Below, in pieces: positions 1 to 11,500 of a stretch of 64,000 nucleotides of DNA. How positions within the stretch are numbered: the stretch's first letter is position 1; each line of letters starts with the position of its first letter. A program made the position numbers and the translations under genes. This DNA comes from Owenia fusiformis (taxonomy: Eukaryota > Annelida > Polychaeta > Sabellida > Oweniidae), in NCBI GenBank assembly GCA_903813345.2, contig CAIIXF020000006.1, positions 27,473,936 through 27,537,935 of the forward strand. The letters run 5' to 3'. A model generated the notes under the pieces. The model saw only the letters and a list, made by a program, of their open reading frames with translations, ran no database searches and was not told the DNA's origin.

Positions 1-239
1 TGATTTATGTATACCCAAAACTCGGATGCGACTCGAACAAGGAGGCCATTCTCTCTCATCACAGGAAACTACTTTCAAAATTAGATGAAATTGTTCTTCA
101 AGAGGACACCTGCATGTATTTAACAGTGGTCTTTTTATGCGCATCCATATTGCAAGAATGATATCCTAGCGAAATTCTACATCGCTAAAAATGTGATTTG
201 TTTCATTTTTACTGCCATGTCCAATTTTGCGTTTTTCAG

Positions 240-3200
240 CTGTAATCAACGGCGTCGCGTCATGCTCGGGGCTGTTCATAGGTGGCGCCATTCAGGCAAA
301 ATTGAATCTGTCCATGCAAGGTATTATTCGAGTACTAATGGTGGCAACGGTGATGTGTGGGGGAGCAATGGGCCTACTGATTGCATTTGATTGTGAGGAC
401 CAATTCATCGATGCTCATGTTGATAACAGTGGACGGTAAGAACATATGACAATCCGCAGATTGTATTAGATCTAGAGCATCCGACATGTAGTCGGGAGGC
501 TGTGGGTTCGATTCCCATCAAGGTGGAATTATTTTTTTTCATATCAGCCCTTTTCAAATTAACCAATATTTTCAAAATCTCTTATGAATATAATTATTTT
601 TAGTAACCGACAAAATATAACGATTTTTTTTCTGCAAAATATTTCTTAAATTTATAATTACTGTCATAAATATTCACCTTCAGTATTCAACAAACATACA
701 CCTTGTTCTTCGGTCTATATTCATTAGTTCCCAGAATGCACTTCTACAGTGGTATACGCTGGAGTGTATACGGAGGAGTTGTATACGATGACGATATACC
801 ACTCTCCACTGTATATCGTTGTTATAGACCCATGTTATACAACTGTAATCGGACTTAGAGTGGTATAATACAAATTATACCACAAACGTTACATGTACGT
901 TTCAGGTTGAACATGACAAACCAATGCAACGCAGGCTGTGGGTGTTCTCTTGATGATTTTACGCCTGTATGTAGCGTGGAGAAAATGTACTTTTCTCCAT
1001 GTCACGCTGGATGCTCGAATGCTCCATTTGAAGAGGGTGGATATACGGTATGTCTAGTCCTCGGCATATGAAATCAGAAGGCCCATGACTCGACGAAAAT
1101 GTGTCTTTTAAAATAAAGCTATTGTAAAAAGCATGTGAACGCAAGAAAACACAATCCGCCTTTAAAAATTAAAACACTAACTAACTGTGTGAACTATTCT
1201 AGTAAAACACCAGCTTTGTGTCGTGAAATAGACACCGATGACTAGTGGTCATCAGAAACTGTAAACTAGCATAAATGTGTACACGTTGTTTATGCCTCAG
1301 TCACATTTGATCTATGGCAACCGTACGGCGGTCGTAGCTTTTCAAAATCTAGAGAAAAATGCAGCATAAAATATAGGGATAAGCAATACCATGTAGATTT
1401 TCTATATCGATTTTGTGAAGCTACGGCCGCCGTGTGCCCACCGTAGAGCAAATGTGACCGAGTCTTTAGTTCTTATATTTTGTTATTTTAGATCTATGAA
1501 AACTGTTCGTGTGCCCTCGATTATGATCATGTATTCTTTGCCGGGATGTGCCCCAAAGACTGTATGCCTGTTATGGTGCCTTATATATTTGTTGCATTCG
1601 TCATACTCTTCACTACATATTGTACTCAAGTTCTTCCGATGTCAGTCATTTTACAGTGAGTTGCACTTAAATATTTGACAAAAATACTCATTTTACAACG
1701 AGGTTGAGTATAATATATACAATGTCAGTTATTTTACAGTGATTTGCACAACAGTATTTAACATATAAACAATATCCGACTGATCGCATATAGTGTCTCA
1801 AATGGTATCTAATTAAAATGTTTGGAATTGTATTGAATGCAGATTATGTGCAAGAGGAACCAATAAGACTTCAAAGCCTCAGGCCCCCTGACAACAACTA
1901 ATTCTATATGGAATGATTTATTTTGGATATTATAAGATATGATGTTGATTATAGGTGTGTTAAAGAGGAAGAACGGTCTCTTGCTCTTGGGATACATCTT
2001 GCAGTATTTTCACTATTTGGTAAGTAGGAAATATGTGTCATAAAAAGCACTTTATTCATTGTAAATATAAAGAACTTACTACACCAAAGAAGCTTGGGTA
2101 CCTTGTTTCATGATATCATACGTTGTAGGTAAAATCCTTCCAAGCTAAAATAGGATTGATTTACTGTTGATTTTAAAACAACTCTTAAATTTTGATTGTT
2201 TACATATCTGCCTACAACCTTTGGCATTAGCAATTCAGCCAAAACGTTGGCATTAGCAATTCAGCCAATACTTTGGCATTAGCAATTCAGCCAATACTTT
2301 GACATTAGCAATTCAGCCAATACTTTGGCATTAGCAATTCAGCCAATACTTTGGCATTAGCAATTCAGCCAATACTTTGGCATTAGCAATTCAGCCAATA
2401 CTTTGGCATTAGCAATTCAGCCAATACTTTGGCATTAGCAATTCAGCCAATACTTTGGCATCAGCAATTCAGCCAATACTTTGGCATTAGCAATTCAGCC
2501 AATACTTTGGCATTAGCAATTCAGTCAATACTTTGGCATTAGCAATTCAGCCAATACTTTGGCATTAGCAATTCAGCCAATACTTTGACATTAGCAATTC
2601 AGCCAAAACTTTGACATTAGCAATTCAGCCAATACTTTGGCATTAGCAATTCAGCCAATACTTTGACATTAGCAATTCAGCCAATACTTTGGCATTAGCA
2701 ATTCAGCCAATACTTTAACATTAGCAATTCAGTCAATACTTTGGCATTAGCAATTCAGCCAATACTTTGGCATTAGCAATTCAGCCAATACTTTGGCATT
2801 AGCAATTCAGCCAATACTTTGACATTAGCAATTCAGCCAATACTTTGGCATTAGCAATTCAGCCAATACTTTGACATTAGCAATTCAGCCAATACTTTGG
2901 CATTAGCAATTCAGTCAATACTTTGGCATTAGCAATTCAGCCAATACTTTGGCATTAGCAATTCAGCCAATACTTTGGCATTAGCAATTCAGTCAATACT
3001 TTGGCATTAGCAATTCAGCCAATACTTTGGCATTAGCAATTCAGCCAATACTTTGGCATTAGCAATTCAGCCAATACTTTGGCATTAGCAATTCAGTCAA
3101 TACTTTGGCATTAGCAATTCAGCCAATACTTTGGCATTAGCAATTCAGCCAATACTTTGGCATTAGCAATTCAGTCAAAACTTTGGCATTAGCAATTCAG

Positions 3201-3962
3201 CCAATACTTTGGCATTAGCAATTCAGTCAGTACTTTGACATTAGCAATTCAGCCAATACTTTGGCATTAGCAATTCAGTCAATACTTTGACATTAGCAAT
3301 TCAGCCAATACTTTGGCATTAGCAATTCAGCCAATACTTTGGCATTAGCAATTCAGTCAATACTTTGGCATTAGCAATTCAGCCAATACTTTGGCATTAG
3401 CAATTCAGCCAATACTTTGGCATTAGCAATTCAGTCAATACTTTGGCATTAGCAATTCAGCCAATACTTTGGCATTAGCAATGCAGCCAATATGTGACAT
3501 GGTTCTATTGAAAACGTCTGTTGTTCATTGTTATTGTTATTTCCAGCATTTGTCCCTGGTCCACCAATCGTCGGTAAGATCATCGACATGACGTGTATTA
3601 TTTGGGAGGGTGGCTGTGACGATGGCCGATGCCTCTTCTACGACAGGCCTAAATATAGGTACTTCTACCATGGAGTTGTCGCTGCCTTACAGCTCGGAGC
3701 ACTTCTAGCATTCTTCTTATCGTACTCCAAGTCGAAACATTTCCATATTGATAACAATAATCCCAAAATTAGGGATAATGAGATTGAAGGAGAAGATGAT
3801 GAACTTGTAAGAAAACGTGGTGAAGCTGAAAACACACCAGATGGTGATATTGAAGAAGCAATTGAAATGTTACCTCGGAATAGAAATACTGACCAAGAAA
3901 ACGAACAAATTGACGATATTAAAAGTGTTGAAAATGAGAACTACAAAGGAATAAGTTGTTAA
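240..3962 (+). CDS. SLCO/OATP organic anion transporter, 3' part (last five exons)
   Basis: Exons 240-435, 906-1047, 1492-1655, 1955-2019 and 3547-3962 (stop 3960-3962) join in phase with GT-AG introns and encode about 326 C-terminal residues; the 5' exons lie off the left edge. Seen: a membrane stretch rich in Gly/Ile, then a cysteine-rich loop spanning exons 2-3 (NQCNAGCGCSLDDFTPVC, later CSCALDY and MCPKDC), the Kazal-like extracellular domain typical of OATPs between TM9 and TM10; then EEERSLALG and FVPGPPIVGKIID with CIIW, family hallmarks around TM11-12. The C-terminal tail of about 90 residues is strongly acidic/charged and cytosolic by family topology. Known role: sodium-independent uptake of amphipathic organic anions across the plasma membrane. 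The subfamily cannot be assigned. The last intron is mostly minisatellite. Confidence 0.93.
473..530 (+). mobile_element. tRNA-derived SINE-like fragment
   Basis: Lies in an SLCO intron. It has a tRNA-like anticodon arm (CCGAC/GTCGG around a short loop) followed by a T-arm with a B-box-like core (GGTTCGATTCC) and then a T-rich run. The D-arm and acceptor stem are missing, so this is a tRNA-derived SINE remnant, not a tRNA gene. Confidence 0.45.
2219..3492 (+). repeat. 26-bp minisatellite, 49 copies
   Basis: Perfectly periodic array with unit CTTTGGCATTAGCAATTCAG plus CCAATA. The length, 1274 bp, equals 49 units of 26. Units differ mainly at two positions (GGCA/GACA and GCCA/GTCA), and the two alternatives are interspersed. 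It lies in the SLCO intron between 2019 and 3547, ending about 54 bp before the acceptor of the last exon. There are no unique spacers, so it is not a CRISPR array. Confidence 0.97.
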
Positions 3963-5457
3963 CCTGAACTCAATAAGTTATTGACTTGAACTCAATAACT
4001 AGATATAGTAGTTGTTAACTTGAAGTATTTTTTGTCATTTATACATTAACGATAGAGACAAAACATACATGGAAGTTTTTTGTTATCACATTAACAATTT
4101 TATCACTAATCAAAGAACTATTTAAAAATCGGAATAAGCATGTGCTCGAGTTCGTTAACATTTGAAGGGCTGAATCGGAATATTACTTTTTCTTATTCAT
4201 CATCATTAAACTTATATTTCATAAATTAAAATTAACAAAAAATTTTATCGATTACCAAATTAATTAAATGGTCAACCAAACATTTCCGATGCATGGCAGA
4301 AGATTGAGAGCGACTGAGGCCTATTTGATATAGTTATCCTGAAGGAAGAAGCTAAAGGTATTGTTCCTGTTTATATACAGGGTGGACTAAAAACGTCAAT
4401 ACACTCCCAATCATGCTTCGTTTTTATCAGAGATGCAAATTACAATGATTCAAAGTGCAAAAATGAGTGAAAATGTTTAAATTCTCCCAAATAATAAGAA
4501 TGGTAACCATTCTTATAGAAAAATAATACATTATTGTAAAAATCTTCAGTTTTCCTGGAGTAAAGTATGCAATTTTGTGATTTTTAGAAAATAGACATGA
4601 CAAGGAATGACATGAATCAAAACTATTCTAAAAAACAATTTTTTATTTAGCCTGCTCGCTATATCTGATCATGATTCTCTACTGATTAACTATTTGAAAT
4701 GTCAATCATGCACTATTATTTGAGGCATGTCTGTATAACATTCTTGCTTAGAATATCATCCTGATATCTGTATATTTTCAAATCGACTTCGGGTGTATTT
4801 TTACCTCTTTTATTCAAAACACCCTGAAGGTTTATTTCAGCAATAGCAGGAGCAATTGCATAAGTGATTCTTGCTCTCCCTGCGAAAATATGATTGCAAA
4901 AAAGTTATATCAAAATAAAAATTATAGACGTCTTTTGGCCCAATATCACTTGCTACAGCTAAAAAAATGTAGGTATTCTTATAATTCATGCCTTGAGATT
5001 TTCCCTATTGTAAATGAAAATTCATGTTAAAAATGGAAAAAATTATGGGCTTTCAATCAGATTAAATGTGCATTTTTTAATTTTAAGATTTTACTTTAGC
5101 CACTTTTTTCTCAAATCATAGATCAGAAATATGATAGTGTTAAAGTCGCCAAACTTAAAGAGGCTTTAAAACGCGGGGAATTTCTGGCTGCAAAACTTTT
5201 GAAAGAGAGTGTATATCATGATGATCATCGAACGAAAACATAAAACGATTATTGCCGACTATTGACCGACTTATCTGATGAACCGAATATACTTTCTGAA
5301 CACACAAGTACGATAGCTTCCATAAATATAAAAAAAAACGTTTGCATAAAGCATCTTTCTTTACCGTTCACGTAAGTGGCATAAGTGGTCTAAGTGGTTC
5401 TAACTGTAATCTCTACCTATATGTGATGAAACTATTATCAACCAAACCACGTAATCG
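3963..5457. other. Intergenic, SLCO 3' flank to CAP gene promoter
   Basis: I see no gene here. It holds the SLCO 3' UTR/flank (no clear canonical AATAAA close to the stop) and a dispersed repeat at about 4378-4826. Confidence 0.6.
4378..4826. repeat. Dispersed repeat, possible MITE
   Basis: The stretch 4443-4690 is clearly homologous (same order, roughly 90 percent by eye) to 28450-28706 in an intron of the CUB/LDLa gene. At this locus the left side begins ACAGGGTGGACTAAAAACG and the right side ends near CAAAACACCCTG, which could be degenerate mariner-type terminal inverted repeats. The class is uncertain. Confidence 0.5.
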
Positions 5458-5464
5458 TATAAAG
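5458..5464 (+). promoter_or_regulatory. TATA box of CAP-sushi-WxxW gene
   Basis: TATAAAG lies 46 bp upstream of the ATG at 5510, which would place transcription start near 5488 with a short 5' UTR. TATA promoters suit tissue-restricted secreted proteins. Inferred from position only. Confidence 0.45.
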
Positions 5465-5509
5465 AACATACTCGACTCTTAACTGTCAGCGCAACAAGAA
5501 TTGTTCATT

Positions 5510-8500
5510 ATGACAGGGTGGTGCAATTTGGCAGGTTTGATATCTATAACACTGGGGCTTCTAGTTATTGCAACCGAAGGTCAGACTACACTGTTTGAGA
5601 AAAATATCTTGAAAAAGCATAATGCACTCAGGAAACTACACGAAGATACACCTTCAATGACATGGGATAGGAAATTGGCTAAATCCGCCATTAAATGGTG
5701 CACGAATTTAGCCAGTGAAAATAGGTAAGTTTGAAAACTGGTTAGTCTGAAATAACAAGCTTCTTTTTAAGAAGCAATATCAAACGTAGTTCAAAAAACA
5801 CGTTCTACTAAAAACACTCATAGGCGTAGCCAGGTGGGTGCGATGGGAAGCTTCTAGCTCAATTCTGGAGGAAGTTGCATCAATTTTGTAAAATTCAAAA
5901 TAATTCTTATTTTTTGGCTTGTTTATGCAACAATCGCACTCCCCCTGGCTAAAAACCGAAACATTTTTGGTGATTGCACCCCCCCCCCCCCCCCCCGACC
6001 GAAACCTGGCTACGCCCCTGACACTTGTTCGACTATATTATTGTTATGTTTGGAACATCACTTTAATAATCCGATACAAATTTTTGACGATCAAATAAGA
6101 CCTTGAGAAAATTGACTCTAATACAGGTCACATATTAAAGATTCTATGGAAATTATTTTTATGATTCGTATAAAACTAAAGCACTAATTGATTTTACTAT
6201 GGACCACTATCCCATTTACTCTAGTAGAGTTTGTTTTGTGGTGCCATCTCTACGATGCACGTTTACTGTAAAAGCCCAAATATTCGCCGATCGAAATTTT
6301 CGCGATGAAGAACTTTCGGCTTTTACAGTAATTGATTTACTCATATTTGATATTTTATTAGAATGTATCATTCACCCTTGTCATTCCGTAATGCTGGAGA
6401 GAACCTTTGGTTGATGAGTTCAAGTGCTCCACGATCGGACTCGGCAAAAGCAGCCATGGGTGACTCGGCTTCACAGAAATGGTAGATCACATTTTTTGAT
6501 TTTTCTGTCATTTTTCTGTTGTAAATTACCATATACATATAAAGTTTTCCCTATTGTCAGTGTTGTGTCGCATATACATGTAATAAAAAGCGTTAGATGA
6601 TGAACCTAATTAAAGGACTAATCAAAGGACGATAGTATCAAAAGAATTCAGTTGAATCGCATATATTCATTATACGATACCTAACCAGACAAATGTAGAC
6701 TATCGTAAATGATTATATTGTAGGTATGACGAAATCAAAGATTACAACTACGATAAACCTGGATTCAGTGAAGAAATCGGCCATTTTACACAGGTTAATA
6801 TCCCAATTGAAAAAAGCCTATGGAAAATCATCTCCAATTATCACCTAACTTACTATTGATAATTAGTTGAAAGTTAGGTGTAAAAATTCACATGCAAATG
6901 AGCTAATTATCAACTTAATTAACGCTTAATTTGCAACTTAATTAACGATTAACTACCATCAATATGCAAATGAGCTATTTACGTAAATTAGTTGAAAGTT
7001 AGTTGTAAGTTTGATGTAAGTTAATCTCTAATTATCACCTAACTTACTATTGATAATTAGTTGAAAGTTAGGTTTAAGTCAGATTTGTGACATCTCAAAA
7101 ATGACTCGCTTCTTTTTTGCTTCTCTTCACTCGGATATTTTTGTTTCATCTTGAACTATTTTGTGACGGAATATTCATCTTAATTAGGATCTTTCAGAAC
7201 AGACAACATTGAACTTGAACTATTGAAATTTCACAGCAAGAGGAGGGAAAACCCCATGATTCAATTGATGACATACGATTTCCTCCTTCGCACACCTCCT
7301 TTTGTCGAAAACGTACCCTCCATCTTGGTTTTCAAAGTTTTCAAATTGACCTAGTTTTAAACCAATCAACGATCGACTCACTAAACCAATCAGCGACGAT
7401 GTCATCTCAATACAGATTTACATTATAAGCGTATGTCATCTTTGAACACTGGGGTTTCTCCCCCTCTTTTTTAAAGCTATTCTATTTTGCAAATTTTTAA
7501 GATTCATGAAAAGCATGTGAAAACATCATTATTGCCATCAACAACTAAAATCAGAACACAAACATTAGACTATAATGTTACATAATAAGGACGTAACAGA
7601 TATAATCAAAAATATGTTTTGAAATGTCTTTGATCTAACAATCATTATTTAGAAGAGCACATTTGGATTACTTGTAAAATATAGGTAACCCATGTTAGTA
7701 CCTAAATTGCATTCTAGGATTAATATTATATGATCTGATTCAAAAAGATTTTTAAATTCATAAACATTTCAGACAGAAGTGTGAATAAGATTTAACATAC
7801 ATTGTATTCATGTTCTACATACCCTTATAATAATGTTGACCAAATTTCATGGTAGTATACGCACCATTCACGTTGTAATTCTCAATTTTATGAGAGAAAT
7901 ATCTCTCACATGTTTTCTTTTTGCACCATCTTGAAATTAAATTTAGGGGGTTTGTATTTCTAAATCATGGGCCTAATTTACGACTAATTATCATTATAAT
8001 CATCCTATATGTTAACTATCAACCAATAATCTACTTCAGAACAAAAACGTTTTAATTTACCACTTACTATCACCCTCAAACATTTCATATCTTAATTATC
8101 AACTAAAAATCATAAATCAGCATTATTGTAAGTTAATTTACGTTGAACTTGCTACTGATAATTAGGCCATAATTATCATTGATTTAATTAACGCTTAACT
8201 TTAATTCCAATTGCCAGCAGAATTGTTGATAATTAGTTGTAAATTAGTTGGTAATAAGTTGGTAATTAGTTTTATTTTTCAATTGGGATAATATGTTTTA
8301 TTTAGATAGCCATTTTCAGCAAAAAACAAAACTTAGTATTTTTTTAATATAGAAGCTTTTATTTCGCATATACATTACATAATACAGTCATCATATTGGA
8401 GTAACTGTTGCAATATCAATTACAGTTCCCGTAGCACTCGAAATATTTTTCGAAGATGGCGGATTGGCGGGAATCGTCCATTTTTATTTCTGCCGCTTAG

Positions 8501-11500
8501 TCAGTTTGGTATTGTGTTAACATTGTCATGAAATCCTTAAAAAGCGTCTCTACCTCTTGGATTTATTCGTGTACTAGCATTTGTTTTTACAGTTGGCTGT
8601 AATGAAATTTCAAAATCAAAAAATATAAATCAAAATATGTGACTGATGGTGATTGTAAAGGTTACTCTATGGATCCAAATCGTGCTGGCAAAACAAAGCC
8701 TTCGTCTCTGAAGAATCTGTAGAACCTATTGAATTGTCTGCCAACCCCTTCAATAACAGAATGATTGTTTTCGTGTGATTTTACAGCTTGTTTGGGATGA
8801 TTCCATACGCCTGGGCTGTGGTCTAACCGAAAACAAATTTGGTATTTGGTACTCGTACTTCGTCTGCTGTCATTACGCACCAATAGGAAACGTTAGAAAT
8901 CAGTTTGCAGAACATGTGCACCCGTTAAAAACAGATGATTCGGATGGTGAGCCAACGCCTGCGATCATTCCAGCTATTACGCCAGCCCTGACTCCCATCC
9001 AAGACAAGCCTGACACTCCAGAAATGGCTACCATCCCAGATATGCCTGACATCCCAAAAATGACTACCATTCCGGATCCAACTCTAACAACATCAGGTTC
9101 AACTGTGAAAGCAACAGGTTCCAAAGAAGGTTTGTCATTTTGAACTGTTTTTCCTTAATTAAATCAAACTCTACGTGCAATTTAAGCCCTCCTCCCACAT
9201 ATGAACGAATCTACTTAACGCGGTCTTGTGAGCTGGGTAAATTGTAAATGACGATTGGGAACATAAACATGTGAACCGAAGCGCACCTTTGCGCATGCTT
9301 CCGAAGCCGCCCGAAGCTTTCCGAAGGGATACTTAACACAATACACATACGAACACCACAACGGTGTACAACGTACATAATACGAGGGTTGTCCCATAAG
9401 TCTTGAAATCATTATTCTAATTCATAGAATATTTGGCTTTGATAAATCAGAATGATCACTCCTCTTTGACCTCAAACTTCAAAATATCATAAACAAACTC
9501 TTGCGTAATCTTAAGTCTCCATGCATGCAGTTTCTCAAATAAAGTAGTATTCTTCCAATATGACCTTAAACTTTAAAAGATCATATTAAAACATGACGTT
9601 TACCATGGTGATCGTAACATATGTTCTAGGGTATAAAGGCCTATGTGAAGAACAGTTTCCTCCGCTTCATGGTTCGATCCTTCGAATATGTATAACAGGA
9701 CCACCGGACAACCAGACGGTAAAGGTTAGGTATTCATGTAATACAGGATATAGACTTGTTGGAAATAAAACAAGATGGTCTAATCGAGAATGTGTGTGGA
9801 ATAGTCATCCTCCATTGTGTGTCGCCAAGGACAATCAAGGTTTGTAGATTCTCCTCCAAAAGCTCTATACAAAGGGGATTTATGGTTGCTATAAACATTA
9901 GGCCTCCTCACATATGAATAAAAATCACTCGACGTCTACTTCCGTGTACTGGCGAGTAGCTATTAACCCCTTTAAAGGAATATGTGATTCTTTCGGTGTT
10001 TTTAAAGATATCCATTCTGGGTGACCAAAATTATCTGAAAGCAATGGATCGCATGAGTTTTCCCTATGGGAAAATAACATGGGAAATATTGTTTTCCACT
10101 TTCTCTAAAAGGAATCACTTATCCCTTTAAACGGGTTAACTGTGTGTCAAACATTTGGGTGGGTTGTTTGCATCTTCTCTGTCTCAAAGTCGAAATTATT
10201 TTATCATCTCTAGGAATGCTTTTCCTGGAGGTAATGCATTGGTCTAGCATATGCACCTGTTTAAATCCTCAGAAAATAGCCAAAATCCAACATATGACTG
10301 TCCGAAATCTGTTGCGATTCTTTCCTTCCTCCTTTCTTTTATCCCCGCGGATATTCGCATATACATAGAGATTATCCTATATGAGGTTCAGGATATTGGG
10401 ATTATCCCGAGGCAAATATAATATATTTGCCCGAGGGCCGCAGGTCCCGAGGGAAAATATATTATATTGGCCAAGGGATAATCCCAATATCCTGAATCGA
10501 CTATAGGATAATATGTTTATCCCATACCAATCTTGGTCATCTGGTTCACATTGTTCAATCGTGGAAATATTTTAGAATAATCATGTCCAGTTTTGTTTTC
10601 TTGTCCGTGGGCGGATTTTCCTGTTCTCTCAAATATTCCCACATTTATTTTCTCGAATTTTTTGATTGATTAAGTGAATGCTCCTTCCCTTTTTTAAACC
10701 ATCAAACAGATCCCGATAGTCTGTGTTTTCTCCATTGTCGTTTACAGTCATTACGCGAACGTTACAAATTATGAACAAATATGCGAGAGGCGATTATGAC
10801 GTAGCGGGCAGATATACTATATCTGCCCGCTCGAAGCGGGACGTAAAGCTATATCTGCCCGCTGATGAAAATATAAGATTTTACAAACCGGCTTTATGCA
10901 CCTGTAACACGTCCAAGTATGGGATAAATAGAGATTATCCTATATGAGGTTCAGGATATTGGGATTATCCCGAGGCCAATATAATATATCTGCCCGAGGG
11001 CCGTAGGTCCCGAGGGAAGATATATTATATTGGCCAAGGGATAATCCCAATATCCTGAACCGACTATAGGATGATCTGTTTATCCCATACTAATCACATT
11101 GTTCAATTGTTGCAACCAACCGTGGAATTATTTTAAAATATTCATGTCCAGTTTTGTATTCTTGTCCGTAGCCGGAATTTCCTGTTCAAATATTTGATTA
11201 TTAACGGGGCATACTGCTCCTTCCCTTCTTTAAAGCATCAAACAGATCGCGAATGTCTGCGTTTTTCTCCATTGTCGTTTACAGTATGCGAACGTTACAA
11301 AAAAGAACCAATACGGGAACAGCGATTATGACGTAGCGGGCAGATATACTATATCTGCCCGCTAGGAGCGGGACGTAAAGCTATTTATCCCATACTTGGA
11401 CGTGTTATAGGTACATAAAGCCGGTTTGTAAAAACTTATATTTTCATCAGCGGGCAGATATAGCTTTACGTCCCGCTCCGAGCGGGCAGATATATTATAT

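Noticed and set aside
473..530. Functional tRNA gene
   Set aside because: Anticodon and T arms are tRNA-like, but the D-arm and acceptor pairing are absent.
2219..3492. CRISPR-like regular repeat array
   Set aside because: Contiguous 26-bp units without unique spacers, in a eukaryotic intron.
7220..7405. 61-codon minus-strand ORF in the CAP gene intron
   Set aside because: Lies in the middle of the AT-rich repeat element, with no homology recognised.
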